From: Lachnospiraceae bacterium
GTDB lineage: Bacteria; Bacillota; Clostridia; Lachnospirales; Lachnospiraceae
Length of the DNA stretch: 64,000 nucleotides
Assembly (NCBI GenBank): GCA_014804655.1
Contig: JAAUZK010000043.1
Location: forward strand, 1 to 64,000
Direction of reading: 5' to 3'
Shown here: positions 28,099 to 38,057 of the stretch, in pieces
Numbering within the stretch: the first letter of the stretch is position 1
Layout: the number at the start of each line of letters is the position of its first letter
Program-made: the position numbers and the translations under genes
The notes under the pieces: model-generated
What the model saw: the letters and a program-made list of their open reading frames with translations, nothing else
Databases searched by the model: none
What the model was told of the DNA's origin: nothing

Positions 28099-29187
28099 TC
28101 AAAAGATGATTCGGTCACGTCCGCTTTCTTTACCAAAATACAATTTCTTATCTGCCTCTTTCAGTATTGTAGTCAGATCACTGCGAAAGTCGTATTCTAC
28201 CAGTCCGAAAGTCATGGATACAGAGAAACTCTCGGAACCGCCATCAAAGGCGATCGCCTTGATCTTATGCCTGAGTGTTTCCAGCGCTATGTGCGCCTTA
28301 TCGCCGTTTGATTCGGGGAAGATTATTAAGAATTCTTCACCGCCCCAGCGTGAAAGGAATGTGTTATCGGGTAATTCCGTTTGAAATGTCTCGGATATTT
28401 TCTTAAGTACGGTATCTCCCACATCATGTCCGTATGTATCATTGACGTGTTTGAAGAAATCAATATCGCACATGCAGATGCTGATCTGATGTGAAGGAGC
28501 GTGTAAGAGGTGATCCAGATATTCCATGGTGCTGCGGCGATTATGAAGACCGGTCAGAGGGTCAATGTTTGCCTGTTGCTTAAGCTGTTCGTTATATTCG
28601 ATCAACTTGCCTTCGAGAGTTTGTGTGTCTGTGCTGAAAATATATGCAATCAGTGCGGTCGTCCAGAAGATTGCCAAAGTATTTACAATCTGAAATGCAT
28701 TGTTTACTCCGGAGACAAGGAGAATGACAGGAGAGTTCTTCAAGCAGTAATAGTACAGGCAGATACGGAGCGCACACAGTGCTAAGGAATAGATGATCTT
28801 AGCAGTCTCATGTCTGTATTTGGCAAAGAAGCAGAGTACGAGCAGTGTAATGATGAAGTGCTGTACACCGATGTTCCAGCCGAACATTATAATGTTAAAT
28901 ATGATCCAGACCAGTATATAAATATTCAGAATACAAAAAGAGATAAAGGTAGGACTATAGTAGGACAGCGCAAAAATTGCAATAAAAAGTACCATGGAAA
29001 CCTGGCACAGGATCATTCCGCCAATATGTGACAGTGATAGGAACAGAAAGCTGTTGATCAGGGAATAAAGCGTCATGGTGAGAGTTAAAAACCTGACGAC
29101 CACGATAAGTTTGGAGGACTCATTCTGGCCACCCGTGTCTTTGCAGATATTTTGATAGAGATTATGTAAGAAGTTTATTCCCTTCAT
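28099..29187 (-). CDS. Membrane diguanylate cyclase without I-site
   Basis: 362 residues. About six transmembrane helices (35-195) precede a GGDEF domain (about 205-362) with DPLTGLHNRRS, CDIDFFKHVNDTYGH and active-site RWGGEEF near 283. The RxxD inhibitory site five residues before GGEEF is absent. It should make c-di-GMP from GTP without simple product inhibition. The membrane part is a non-classified sensor. Monocistronic, divergent from the pentose cluster. Confidence 0.9.
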   Translation of the reverse strand: MKGINFLHNLYQNICKDTGGQNESSKLIVVVRFLTLTMTLYSLINSFLFLSLSHIGGMILCQVSMVLFIAIFALSYYSPTFISFCILNIYILVWIIFNIIMFGWNIGVQHFIITLLVLCFFAKYRHETAKIIYSLALCALRICLYYYCLKNSPVILLVSGVNNAFQIVNTLAIFWTTALIAYIFSTDTQTLEGKLIEYNEQLKQQANIDPLTGLHNRRSTMEYLDHLLHAPSHQISICMCDIDFFKHVNDTYGHDVGDTVLKKISETFQTELPDNTFLSRWGGEEFLIIFPESNGDKAHIALETLRHKIKAIAFDGGSESFSVSMTFGLVEYDFRSDLTTILKEADKKLYFGKESGRDRIIF

Positions 29188-29279
29188 AATAAATTTACCA
29201 TTTCCTTCCGGCAGGCAGAGTGATTAGTGTATTAAGCATACACCATATACTAAATTAATGCAATTGCGCAATCCGCAAA

Positions 29280-29307
29280 TTGCATTTTCTCTGAAAGTTG
29301 ATACAAT
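29280..29307 (+). promoter_or_regulatory. Predicted promoter of the pentose cluster
   Basis: TTGCAT (29280-29285), a 16-base spacer and TACAAT (29302-29307). The palindrome ATTGCGCAAT immediately upstream (near 29263-29272) could be an operator. The transcript would start about 140 bases before the kinase gene. Confidence 0.5.
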
Positions 29308-29453
29308 AGTAAGAAAGGACAGCAGAGAATACGTGGGAAATGGACAGTCAAACTAATCTGTACACTTCACAGTGGCAGGATGGCATGCGATACGGCACGG
29401 GTAACATGACGGCAGATAATATATTGGGAATAATGAAAGAGTGGAGGTATGAG

Positions 29454-31043
29454 ATGGGGGCAAAAGAATGTATAGCAGGCGGTAGAGCGGTGTTAGGCAT
29501 TGAATTCGGTTCGACAAGAATCAAGGCGGTTCTGGTGGATGAATCGAATCAGCCGATCGCGTCGGGCGCGCATGACTGGGAGAACAGACTGGAGAACGGC
29601 ATCTGGACGTATAGTCTGGATGATATCTGGACGGGATTACAGGATTGTTACCGGAAGTTGACAGAGGATGTACAGGCACAGTATGGCGAGAAGCTGACGA
29701 AGATCGGCGCCATCGGATTCAGCGCCATGATGCATGGGTATATGGCATTTAATGAGAAGGACGAGTTGATGGTGCCTTTCCGCACATGGAGAAATACGAT
29801 TACGGAGGAGGCATCCGTGAAACTGACGGAACTTTTCAATTATCATATTCCCCAGAGGTGGACGATCGCACATCTGTATCAGGCGGTCTTAAACGGGGAA
29901 GAGCATGTGGCGGATTTAAAATTCGTTATTACGCTGGCAGGATACATTCAGTGGAAGCTGACTGGCGAGAAAATTGTTGGTGTCGGGGAAGCTTCCGGTA
30001 TGTTCCCCATCGACATAGAGACGGGACAGTTCAACGAGCGGATGATCGATCAGTTTGATGGGGCTGTGGCGGACAAAGGTTTTGTATGGAAGCTGCGTGA
30101 TGTACTGCCCGCCGTATACACGGCAGGACAGCAGGCCGGCGCACTGACGGAAGAAGGCGCGAAACTGTTAGACCCTACAGGCATATTGCAGGCAGGCGTG
30201 CCGTTCTGCCCGCCGGAAGGTGATGCGGGAACAGGCATGGCGGCAACCAACAGTGTTGCGCAGCGCACGGGTAATGTATCTGCCGGAACAAGTGTATTCG
30301 GCATGATCGTATTGGAGAAAGAACTCTCCAAAGTATACGATGCTATCGATCTGGTGACTACGCCCGACGGCAGTCTGGTGGCTATGGTGCATTGTAACAA
30401 CTGTACTTCCGATCTGAACGCATGGGTGAATCTGTTCAAAGAATATTCGGATCTGATGGGCATGAAAGTGGATATGAACGAGCTGTACGGCAATCTGTAC
30501 CGCAAAGCGTTAGAGGGTGACGACGACTGCGGTGGTCTGCTGGCATACAATTATTTCTCCGGAGAGCATGTGACCGGATTCAACGAGGGACGGCCGCTGT
30601 TTGTGCGCAGACCCGACGCGAAGTTTAGTCTGGCGAACTTTATGAGAGTACACTTGTTTACCGCTCTGGGTGCATTAAAGACCGGTCTGGACATTCTGCT
30701 GAAAGAGGAAGGCGTACAGGTGGATGAGATCCTCGGACACGGCGGACTCTTTAAGACCAAAGGCGTGGGACAGAGCATTTTGGCGGCAGCCATCGACGCT
30801 CCGGTGAGCGTTATGGAAACCGCAGGCGAAGGCGGCGCATGGGGAATTGCGCTTCTGGCTTCCTATATGATCAATAAGGGTGCGGACGAGAGTCTTGCGG
30901 CGTTCTTAGACAGCAAAGTATTTGCCGGACAGAAGGGCGAGAAGATGGAACCGAAGGCAGCGGACGTGCAGGGCTTCAATGAATTCATGAAGCTGTACGG
31001 CGCAGGGCTTGCGATCGAGAGAGCAGCGGTTGAAAATATATAA
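29454..31043 (+). CDS. FGGY-family pentulose kinase, probable ribulokinase (AraK-type)
   Basis: 529 residues from the ATG with GGAGG six bases upstream (in-frame ATG 29340 is a weaker choice). It has an FGGY fold: ATP-binding [18 protein letters not shown] (14-31), [43 protein letters not shown] and the C-terminal [13 protein letters not shown]. It is not close to classical AraB. It resembles the alternative ribulokinase type described as AraK in Clostridium (from memory). The next genes are araD, transketolase and rpe, so it likely phosphorylates L-ribulose for the AraD step. Confidence 0.82.
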   Translation: MGAKECIAGGRAVLGIEFGSTRIKAVLVDESNQPIASGAHDWENRLENGIWTYSLDDIWTGLQDCYRKLTEDVQAQYGEKLTKIGAIGFSAMMHGYMAFNEKDELMVPFRTWRNTITEEASVKLTELFNYHIPQRWTIAHLYQAVLNGEEHVADLKFVITLAGYIQWKLTGEKIVGVGEASGMFPIDIETGQFNERMIDQFDGAVADKGFVWKLRDVLPAVYTAGQQAGALTEEGAKLLDPTGILQAGVPFCPPEGDAGTGMAATNSVAQRTGNVSAGTSVFGMIVLEKELSKVYDAIDLVTTPDGSLVAMVHCNNCTSDLNAWVNLFKEYSDLMGMKVDMNELYGNLYRKALEGDDDCGGLLAYNYFSGEHVTGFNEGRPLFVRRPDAKFSLANFMRVHLFTALGALKTGLDILLKEEGVQVDEILGHGGLFKTKGVGQSILAAAIDAPVSVMETAGEGGAWGIALLASYMINKGADESLAAFLDSKVFAGQKGEKMEPKAADVQGFNEFMKLYGAGLAIERAAVENI

Positions 31044-31084
31044 AAAGAGATGAAGACGTACAAGGAAAGGGGTGATCAGAGAAG

Positions 31085-31783
31085 ATGTTAGAGGAGCTGA
31101 AGAAACGGGTCTATGAGGCGAATATGCTTCTGCCGAAATACGGGCTGGTTACTTTTACATGGGGAAACGTCAGCGGGATCGATGCGGAGAGCGGGATCTT
31201 TGCGATCAAGCCGAGCGGCGTGGATTACGATAAATTGCTGCCCGATGATATGGTGTTAGTGGATCTGGAAGGCAATAAGGTGGAGGGCAAGTACAATCCT
31301 TCTTCCGATACGGCGACCCATGTGGAACTGTACAAGGCATATCCGGAGATCGGCGGCGTGGTGCATACCCATTCGTCCTACGCCACAAGCTGGGCACAGG
31401 CGGGCAGGAGCATTCCGTGCTACGGAACGACCCACGCTGATTATTTCTATGGAGAGATTCCGTGTCTGCGCTGCCTGAATGTGGACGAGATCGCGGATGC
31501 TTATGAGAAGAACACGGGGCTTCTGATCGTTGGTGAGTTTAAGAGAATGAATAAGGATCCCATGGCTGTTCCGGCGGTGCTGTGCAAGAGTCACGGGCCT
31601 TTTGCATGGGGCAAGGATGCGCACGAAGCGGTGCACAATGCGGTTGTTCTGGAGGAAGTGGCGAAGATAGCTTACCGCGCGGAGGCGATCAATATACGGA
31701 TTCAGCCCGCGCCCCAGGAACTGCAGGATAAGCATTATTACAGAAAGCATGGTGCAAATGCATATTACGGGCAGGGAAAGTAA
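31085..31783 (+). CDS. araD: L-ribulose-5-phosphate 4-epimerase
   Basis: 232 residues, class II aldolase fold. Substrate-binding TWGNVSG (about 21-27) and KPSGVDYD are present. Zinc ligands are in VVHTHSSYA (His near 95 and 97) and SHGPFAWG (His near 171). The typical C-terminus is KHYYRKHGANAYYGQ. It converts L-ribulose-5-P to D-xylulose-5-P. It lies 41 bases after the kinase, in the same operon, with RBS AAAGGGGTGAT upstream. No araA isomerase is in the window. Confidence 0.95.
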   Translation: MLEELKKRVYEANMLLPKYGLVTFTWGNVSGIDAESGIFAIKPSGVDYDKLLPDDMVLVDLEGNKVEGKYNPSSDTATHVELYKAYPEIGGVVHTHSSYATSWAQAGRSIPCYGTTHADYFYGEIPCLRCLNVDEIADAYEKNTGLLIVGEFKRMNKDPMAVPAVLCKSHGPFAWGKDAHEAVHNAVVLEEVAKIAYRAEAINIRIQPAPQELQDKHYYRKHGANAYYGQGK

Positions 31784-31959
31784 ATATGGCAGAGGTTCAG
31801 CAGGGTTTTTGTTGTTAGAACTTGGGCTGTTACATTGGGTGTGAAAAGTAATGAGGAACAAACGGTTATTAAATATTCACAAATTTTGGCTAGTAGATTT
31901 GTATAGTTTATGCTATGATGATGTAGTGAAATGCCTAAAAAACAATACGGAGGTCGGCG

Positions 31960-32799
31960 ATGAATAAATTAGAGTTACAAAGAGCAGCGAATGAAGTCCG
32001 TAAAGGAATCATAACCGCGGTGCATGGCGCGAAGGCGGGACACCCGGGCGGTTCTTTGTCAGCGGCGGATGTTTTTACATATCTTTATTTCGAGGAGATG
32101 AATATCGATCCGAAGGATCCTAAGAAGGCGGACAGAGACCGCTTCGTATTATCCAAGGGGCACACGGCTCCGGGATTGTACTCCGCGCTTGCCAACAGAG
32201 GATATTTCCCGGTGGAAGATTTAAAGACTCTGCGTCATCTGGGTTCCTATCTGCAGGGACACCCCTGTATGCAGGAAACGCCCGGCGTGGATATGTCTTC
32301 CGGTTCTCTGGGACAAGGGATCTCGGCGGCGGTCGGTATGGCGCTGGCGGCTAAGATGGATGGTAAAGATTACAGAACTTATACACTGTTAGGCGACGGT
32401 GAGATTCAGGAAGGTCAAGTGTGGGAGGCGGCGATGTTTGCCGGACACCGCAAGCTGGATAATCTGGTAGTGATCGTGGATAACAACGGGCTGCAGATCG
32501 ACGGTAAGATCGATGACGTGTGCTCACCTTACCCGATCGATAAGAAGTTCGAGGCTTTTAATTTCCATGCGATCAATATAGACGGTAATGATTTCGACCA
32601 GATCGACGCGGCATTTAAAGAGGCCAAGGCAACGAAAGGCATGCCCACGGCGATCATCTGTAAGACTGTTAAGGGCAAAGGCGTATCTTTCATGGAGAAC
32701 AATGCGGGATGGCACGGCAAAGCGCCTAACGATGAGGAATATGCGACGGCAATGGCGGATCTTGAGAAGATCGGTGAAGGATTAGGAGGTGCGAACTAA
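31960..32799 (+). CDS. Transketolase, N-terminal (TPP-binding) subunit
   Basis: 279 residues covering the ThDP pyrophosphate half: GAKAGHPGGSLSAADV, SKGHTAPGLYSALA, GSLGQGISAAVGMALA, LLGDGEIQEGQVWEA and VDNNGLQIDG. It shares the TAATG junction (one-base overlap) with the C-terminal subunit, so both should be made in equal amounts. Split transketolases are common in Clostridia. It uses D-xylulose-5-P from AraD as donor. RBS GGAGG precedes the ATG. Confidence 0.94.
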   Translation: MNKLELQRAANEVRKGIITAVHGAKAGHPGGSLSAADVFTYLYFEEMNIDPKDPKKADRDRFVLSKGHTAPGLYSALANRGYFPVEDLKTLRHLGSYLQGHPCMQETPGVDMSSGSLGQGISAAVGMALAAKMDGKDYRTYTLLGDGEIQEGQVWEAAMFAGHRKLDNLVVIVDNNGLQIDGKIDDVCSPYPIDKKFEAFNFHAINIDGNDFDQIDAAFKEAKATKGMPTAIICKTVKGKGVSFMENNAGWHGKAPNDEEYATAMADLEKIGEGLGGAN

Positions 32800-33740
32800 T
32801 GGCAGACGTTAAGAAAATTGCTACCCGTGAAGGTTATGGCAATGCACTTGCCGAGTGCGGTGCCGATTTCCCGAATCTGGTCGTTCTTGATGCAGACCTT
32901 GCGGGAGCAACTAAGACAGGCGTATTTCAGAAAGCATATCCGGACCGCCATATTGACTGCGGTATTGCAGAGTGTAATATGACAGGTATTGCGGCGGGGC
33001 TTGCTACCTGCGGCAAGATTCCTTTTGTCAGTTCTTTCGCTATGTTTGCGGCGGGACGTAACTTCGAGCAGGTTCGTAACTCCATCGGTTATCCGCACCT
33101 GAATGTGAAAATCGGTGCAACCCATGCAGGTATTACGGTAGGAGAGGATGGCGCGTCCCATCAGTGTAATGAGGACGTGGCACTTATGAGGACGATTCCG
33201 GGCATGACTGTTATCGTGCCTTCCGATGATGTAGAGGCTAAGGCGGCCGTAAGAGCGGCGATAGAATTAGAAGGACCGGTGTATCTGCGTTTCGGACGCG
33301 CGGCGGTTCCGGTGATTAATGACACACCGGATTATAAGTTTGAGATCGGCAAGGGCGTTTTGCTTCGTGAGGGTACGGACGTGACGATCGTTGCCAGCGG
33401 CATTACGGTTGCATCTGCACTGGAAGCGGCTGATATGCTGGCGGCTGACGGGATCAGTGCGGAAGTAATCAATATCCACACGATCAAACCTCTGGATGAG
33501 GAGCTGATTCTGGCTTCTGCTAAGAAGACAGGCAAGGTCGTGACGGCGGAGGAGCATTCCGTGATCGGCGGCTTAGGCAGCGCGGTATGTGACTGCTTGT
33601 CCGCAAAACATCCGACACAGGTTCTTAAGATCGGTATGCAGGATGTGTTCGGCGAATCGGGACCGGCGAATGCACTGGTGGAGAAGTACGGATTAGACGG
33701 TAAAGGAATCTACGGTTCCGTGAAAGCGTTCATGAAATAG
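32799..33740 (+). CDS. Transketolase, C-terminal (pyrimidine-binding) subunit
   Basis: 313 residues covering the Pyr and C-terminal domains: DADLAGATKTGVFQKAYPDR, DCGIAECNMTGIAAGLATCGK (catalytic Glu near 52), FASSFAMF-like PFVSSFAMFAAGR, then GLGSAVCDCLS. It pairs with the upstream gene to form a heterotetrameric transketolase of the non-oxidative pentose phosphate pathway. Confidence 0.94.
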   Translation: MADVKKIATREGYGNALAECGADFPNLVVLDADLAGATKTGVFQKAYPDRHIDCGIAECNMTGIAAGLATCGKIPFVSSFAMFAAGRNFEQVRNSIGYPHLNVKIGATHAGITVGEDGASHQCNEDVALMRTIPGMTVIVPSDDVEAKAAVRAAIELEGPVYLRFGRAAVPVINDTPDYKFEIGKGVLLREGTDVTIVASGITVASALEAADMLAADGISAEVINIHTIKPLDEELILASAKKTGKVVTAEEHSVIGGLGSAVCDCLSAKHPTQVLKIGMQDVFGESGPANALVEKYGLDGKGIYGSVKAFMK

Positions 33741-33817
33741 TGCCGGATAAGCTTTGATTCGCACGCTGTACTGTCGATTCGGTCAGGCAGCGTATACACT
33801 CGATAATTCAGAAAGGC

Positions 33818-34498
33818 ATGGACGTGTATATGTCTGAGCAGACAAAAAGAAAGAATATCTTGTCACCTTCTATATTGGCGGCGGATTTCTCCAAGCTGGG
33901 GGAACAGATTACGCAGGCGGCGAAATCCGGTGCGGAGTATCTTCATATTGATGTGATGGATGGCGTGTTCGTGCCGTCGATTTCCTTCGGGATTCCGGTG
34001 GTGAGATCGCTGCGTAAGGTAACGAACAGTATATTCGACGTACACTTGATGATTGTGGGACCGGAGCGCTATGTGAAGGAATTTGCACAGTGCGGTGCGG
34101 ACAGTATCACTTTTCATCTGGAGGCGGCGGAGGATGCCGACGAACTGATTGATCAGATCCATGGTCTGGGCTGTAAAGCGGGTATGTCGATCAAACCACA
34201 GACACCTGTGGAAGCGGTCAGAAAGTACCTTAAGAAACTGGATATGCTGTTGGTGATGACGGTAGAACCGGGATTTGGAGGGCAGAAATACATACCCGAA
34301 TCCACGGAGCGGATCAGGCAGGTCAGAGAGATGGCCGACGAATTGGAGACAGAGTTGGATATTCAGGTAGACGGCGGAATCACGCAGGATAATGTGAAGG
34401 TAGTCCTTGATGCCGGCGCGAATGTGATCGTTGCGGGGTCCGCGGTCTTTAAAGGGAATATCACAGAAAATGTTAAAAGGCTTATGGCGCAGTTTTAG
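33818..34498 (+). CDS. rpe: Ribulose-phosphate 3-epimerase
   Basis: 226 residues, TIM barrel: LSPSILAADFSKL, LHIDVMDGVFVPSISFG (Asp and His metal ligands), DVHLMI, MTVEPGFGGQKYIPE and IQVDGGIT. It interconverts D-ribulose-5-P and D-xylulose-5-P and closes the pentose module. The exact start is uncertain: ATG 33818, GTG 33824 and ATG 33830 are in frame behind GAAAGG, and spacing favours GTG 33824. Confidence 0.94.
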   Translation: MDVYMSEQTKRKNILSPSILAADFSKLGEQITQAAKSGAEYLHIDVMDGVFVPSISFGIPVVRSLRKVTNSIFDVHLMIVGPERYVKEFAQCGADSITFHLEAAEDADELIDQIHGLGCKAGMSIKPQTPVEAVRKYLKKLDMLLVMTVEPGFGGQKYIPESTERIRQVREMADELETELDIQVDGGITQDNVKVVLDAGANVIVAGSAVFKGNITENVKRLMAQF

Positions 34499-34512
34499 AC
34501 TGCGCCATTTTA
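34484..34512 (+). terminator. Terminator overlapping the rpe stop codon
   Basis: Nine-base arms ATGGCGCAG (34484-34492) and CTGCGCCAT (34500-34508) around a loop that contains the TAG stop, followed by TTTTAAT. Confidence 0.75.
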
Positions 34513-34770
34513 ATGCACGTCACACAACGTATTGCGGTAAAAAGTACGACATGACTTTAATATGAGAAAGCATATTCCAATATCCATATATTTCCATTAC
34601 AATCAAACTGTGGAGGTAAGGCATTTTAGTTTAGGTGGATTAAGATGGGGATGTGCTTTACTGACTCTGCAAAATATGTCGAATTCTGTCGGTATAACTA
34701 CACTAACCGTTTATTTTTGGGCGTTTTGAGGTCATTTTCTGCTTGATATTCTACGAATAATAAAATACTA

Positions 34771-34819
34771 TTGAAATATAACAATATTTCTAATACTATA
34801 ACTACAATGCTAATTGTAG
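34771..34819 (+). promoter_or_regulatory. Promoter and BlaI-type operator of the blaI-M56 pair
   Basis: TTGAAA (34771-34776), 17 bases, TACTAT (34794-34799), then a perfect dyad CTACAAT-GCTA-ATTGTAG (34802-34819) covering the expected transcription start. TACA/TGTA half-sites are the known target of BlaI/MecI repressors. The rest of the 34513-34844 gap shows no gene; another TAACTACA half-site lies near 34697-34704. Confidence 0.78.
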
Positions 34820-34844
34820 CTTGTAGAGACTACGGAGGCAGAAT

Positions 34845-35225
34845 ATGACACTTGAAAATTTAACAGATTGTGAACAGTTAGTAATGAAGACAGTATGGGA
34901 TGCTGATGAAGAGCTCAGCCTTATGGAGATCATGCAGAGAGTGAATGATAAGTACCATAAGGAATGGAAGCCGCAGACAGTATCTACATTCTTAGCACGT
35001 CTCGTAAGAAAAGGGTATTTAAGACATTATCGCCAGGGACGTGTATTCTTCTACCAGATCTTGGTTCCGCTTGACGAGTATAAGGGTCAGTTGACAAATG
35101 ACTACGTCAATTTCTGGAATCACGACAATGCGGATGAATTCCTATGCGCGCTGGCGCAGGGAAGACCCTTACGACAGGATGAGGTCGAAAGGATACAAAA
35201 GATGATCGATGGATTGGGTAAATAA
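34845..35225 (+). CDS. BlaI/MecI-family repressor
   Basis: 126 residues: winged helix DCEQLVMKTVWDADEELSLMEIMQRV..KPQTVSTFLARLVRKGYLRHYRQGRVFFY, then a dimerisation region. Members repress their own operon and are removed by proteolysis triggered by an M56 membrane peptidase. The next gene is such a peptidase and overlaps by 17 bases. RBS GGAGGC lies before the ATG. Confidence 0.93.
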   Translation: MTLENLTDCEQLVMKTVWDADEELSLMEIMQRVNDKYHKEWKPQTVSTFLARLVRKGYLRHYRQGRVFFYQILVPLDEYKGQLTNDYVNFWNHDNADEFLCALAQGRPLRQDEVERIQKMIDGLGK

Positions 35226-36762
35226 TTTATTCCTTGCATTACTGCTGACTGATATCACAGGAACCATATTCTTTCTGGCGGAACTGTTGCTGAGAAAGTG
35301 GACCAGGTTGGATGCCGGATTTATGCGTTTTATGACAATGGTCTCACTGAGTGCATATCTTGTGCCGCTTGTCTATTTCGTGTTGTATGCGCACAGGTGG
35401 TTTAGTACGGCAGTAACGGCGGATAAGGTCAATCTGTTCTATAACACGCCGCTGATCCGAATCTTAAATGCGATCGGCGGTTTTGTATGGATCGGATTGT
35501 TCCTTATATTTTTAGCCATCAGGATGGTGCGCTGTATGCGATGGAAATGGATATGCAGAGGCAATATTCCGGAGGAAGACGAGGTTGTTTTCAAGGTGTT
35601 TCGGGATGTCTGTGCCGAACTCGGGATTAAGGGACGGATGTCCGTGTGTATGAATGATTCCGTTGCTATGCCGTGTATTACTTATGATCATGGGTATACC
35701 GTGGTCATGCCGCTATTGCGTTACACGGAAGAGGAAGCGAGAGTTATTTTCTACCACGAGCTATGTCATTTTCGCAACGGTGATCTGATCATCAAGACGA
35801 TTGGCAGTATTGTTACTCTGTTGCATGCGTTTAATCCTGCAGCACATTTTCTGTTTCGGCAGATGAAAGTGGACTGCGAGAAATATTGTGACAGGGTGGC
35901 GTGTGAAAAGGGCGCAAATATGTTTACCGACTCGGGATATTTTCAGGTTATTCTGAATTTATCTTCCGAGGACGGTAATCGGAACAGGTACCAGCTGTTC
36001 ACATTGGCGGACGGAAGGCAGGATTGCGAGAGGAGAGTGAAATACATGGGTGAGTATCAGAAACGCGGCAACTTGAAAAGAGCGACAGCAATCGCATTGG
36101 GTGCATGTTTTCTGTTAGGAAGCAGTATGACATCGTTGGCGGCAGGAAGCGGTGTGTTGAATTTATACGAGGGAATTGCGGATTGGTCAAGCATCAAGAA
36201 TACATATGAGAAGAGCGCTACGGATAGTACGATGGATAGCATGACGGATATCAGTCCGGAAAGCATGGTGGACAGCATGTTGGATATCACTCCGGAAAAC
36301 ATAATAGACAGTACGGTAGAGAATACTATAGAGGGTGTGGCAGACGACGCGGATGAGGAGATAAGGCAGATACTTTCAAGAATGTATGATTTGGATCCTG
36401 CGGACGTGATCATGATGGGTGATGACGGCATCGAGCTTCAGGGACTGTTCTATAATGTTTCGTGGAATATTCCTGCCAGAAAGACTTATGTGTCTACCGG
36501 ATTTAAGCATAAAGTGGGCGACTATATATACTTATCCGTAGTAGGAGATCCTGAAGATATTGAGTATGAGATGGGAATCAAGGATCCGGAGGATATTATG
36601 TGGTATGTGGAAGGAAGCGGTACAACATCGCAACGATTTGATATTGTGCTTGACGGAAGACATTATTTCTACATGATGAATCTGAGCAAGGATGAGGAAC
36701 TGCATGCGGATATTGGATTGATCAGACATATAGCGGATGAGGAAGAGAAAGAAGCGGAGTAA
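35209..36762 (+). CDS. M56 (BlaR1/MecR1-type) membrane metallopeptidase without a beta-lactam sensor
   Basis: 517 residues. Transmembrane helices lie near 5-25, 37-60, 80-105 and 293-312. The cytoplasmic zinc protease motif FYHELCHFRNGD is near 182-193, with a downstream DCEKYCDRVA Glu ligand. After the last helix there is an acidic Ser/Thr/Met-rich stretch with imperfect repeats (MDSMTDISPESMV, DSMLDITPENII, DSTVENTIEGV), then an unknown exterior domain of about 140 residues. There is no penicillin-binding SxxK sensor as in BlaR1, so the signal is something else. Confidence 0.88.
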   Translation: MDWVNNLFLALLLTDITGTIFFLAELLLRKWTRLDAGFMRFMTMVSLSAYLVPLVYFVLYAHRWFSTAVTADKVNLFYNTPLIRILNAIGGFVWIGLFLIFLAIRMVRCMRWKWICRGNIPEEDEVVFKVFRDVCAELGIKGRMSVCMNDSVAMPCITYDHGYTVVMPLLRYTEEEARVIFYHELCHFRNGDLIIKTIGSIVTLLHAFNPAAHFLFRQMKVDCEKYCDRVACEKGANMFTDSGYFQVILNLSSEDGNRNRYQLFTLADGRQDCERRVKYMGEYQKRGNLKRATAIALGACFLLGSSMTSLAAGSGVLNLYEGIADWSSIKNTYEKSATDSTMDSMTDISPESMVDSMLDITPENIIDSTVENTIEGVADDADEEIRQILSRMYDLDPADVIMMGDDGIELQGLFYNVSWNIPARKTYVSTGFKHKVGDYIYLSVVGDPEDIEYEMGIKDPEDIMWYVEGSGTTSQRFDIVLDGRHYFYMMNLSKDEELHADIGLIRHIADEEEKEAE

Positions 36763-36779
36763 TACTCCGATGAGAATAG

Positions 36780-36825
36780 AAGACGGCAGAAACCGCGTGA
36801 TGGAGCGCGGTGCTGCCGTCTCTTA
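36780..36825 (+). terminator. Terminator after the M56 gene
   Basis: Outer arms AGACGGCAG (36781-36789) and CTGCCGTCT (36813-36821) with an inner CCGCG/CGCGG stem, followed by CTTATGTT. Confidence 0.7.
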
Positions 36826-36887
36826 TGTTATAGGAAATATAGCAATCTGCCCTCTTGGTCTATCGTAATCATCTTTTGATACTCGAA

Positions 36888-37760
36888 TCATGACAGGCCG
36901 TATTCCCGATACAACTGCTCCCGATATGCCTGATCAGACAGGGCACGTGTCATTTCCTCCGTCTTACCGGACTCCGTAAGTTTCAGCATCAATTGTAAAG
37001 CTCTGGTTTCGCCTTCTTTACGGCCCTCGGCATGGCCGATCTCGCGCCATTCCTTCCGTTCACTCCGTATATGTTTCTCCTCGTCATACTCAAAGATACT
37101 CACTGCTATCGCCTCCGCCCGATTCTCAGATAAAAAAATCGAAAGTATTCCGTTTCTGATACAATGGTCCACCGCCTGTTCCACCGCTTCCGGGAAAGCC
37201 ATCGCTTTCGCGAAGGTTCTGACCTGCTCCACATACTGGGCATATTCTTTTAACAGACTGCAAGTTTCCAACAGCTCCTGATTATGTCCCAAGTTGATGT
37301 TATAAACAATGACGGTCAGTTCCAGCGCCGGCTGTTCCTGTTTCTTCTCGAATGCATCCGACAGTCGGAGCACCTGCTGTTCAGGCTGGCAATCAGTTCC
37401 GTTATAAAACACCACAAATTTGGGTGTAGGGATACTGACAAGCTTCCTGCCATACAGGTTCTCATCTTTGATTCTGCCCTGCAATACCCGGCTCACGTAG
37501 AACAGATCCCTTAACGGCATGTTAGGATTGTATGTGGACTGGTGCTCATAGAGCAGCAGCTCGAAGTCAAACACAAAGGAAATATCATTCTTATAATTCA
37601 TGTAGACTGCATTTTCCAGTGTGGTGATCTCCAGATTAGCCACATCCGTATAGGATGTCCCGTTCAGTGCGTTGTACAGGCCGAGCAGATTTTCCTTTTC
37701 CCTAAAAAGCATACGGAATACGGTGTCCTTAAAATTACGTTGTACATTTGTTTCGTTCAT
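36888..37760 (-). CDS. Rpn-family PD-(D/E)XK nuclease/transposase-like protein
   Basis: 290 residues. NFKDTVFRMLFREKENLLGLYNALNG, then NDISFVFDFELLLYEHQSTYNPNMPLRDLFYVSRV, then PTPKFVVFYNG: the recombination-promoting nuclease (Rpn/PDDEXK_2) pattern seen in many Lachnospiraceae genes. The C-terminus is charged (RKEWREIGHAEGRKEGETRALQLMLKL), as in relatives. It is a stand-alone gene. Rpn proteins in E. coli promote RecA-independent recombination; the role here is not known. Confidence 0.85.
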   Translation of the reverse strand: MNETNVQRNFKDTVFRMLFREKENLLGLYNALNGTSYTDVANLEITTLENAVYMNYKNDISFVFDFELLLYEHQSTYNPNMPLRDLFYVSRVLQGRIKDENLYGRKLVSIPTPKFVVFYNGTDCQPEQQVLRLSDAFEKKQEQPALELTVIVYNINLGHNQELLETCSLLKEYAQYVEQVRTFAKAMAFPEAVEQAVDHCIRNGILSIFLSENRAEAIAVSIFEYDEEKHIRSERKEWREIGHAEGRKEGETRALQLMLKLTESGKTEEMTRALSDQAYREQLYREYGLS

Positions 37761-38057
37761 TCTGTGTCCTCCTTGGTTAGAGACAGACCATTTTCAAACA
37801 GAAAAAGTATGTCTGTCACAGGAGAACCGCTTCAGATCCTCCTGCCTTAGTAAAAGTTAATTGGGAACAAAGCATGGATTTTCTGAAACTTAGAATAAAG
37901 ATAGAAAGTACTGATCTGTTTTTGTAGAAAATATGCTTTCCATTACTATAGCACGATGTTGACGGAATTGTAAATGGGTTTTTTTGAAAAAATGAAAACA
38001 TTTTTGAGCGATAAAAGGCGCGGACAGACAAAGCGGCCTGCCTAAAATATTCCGTCT

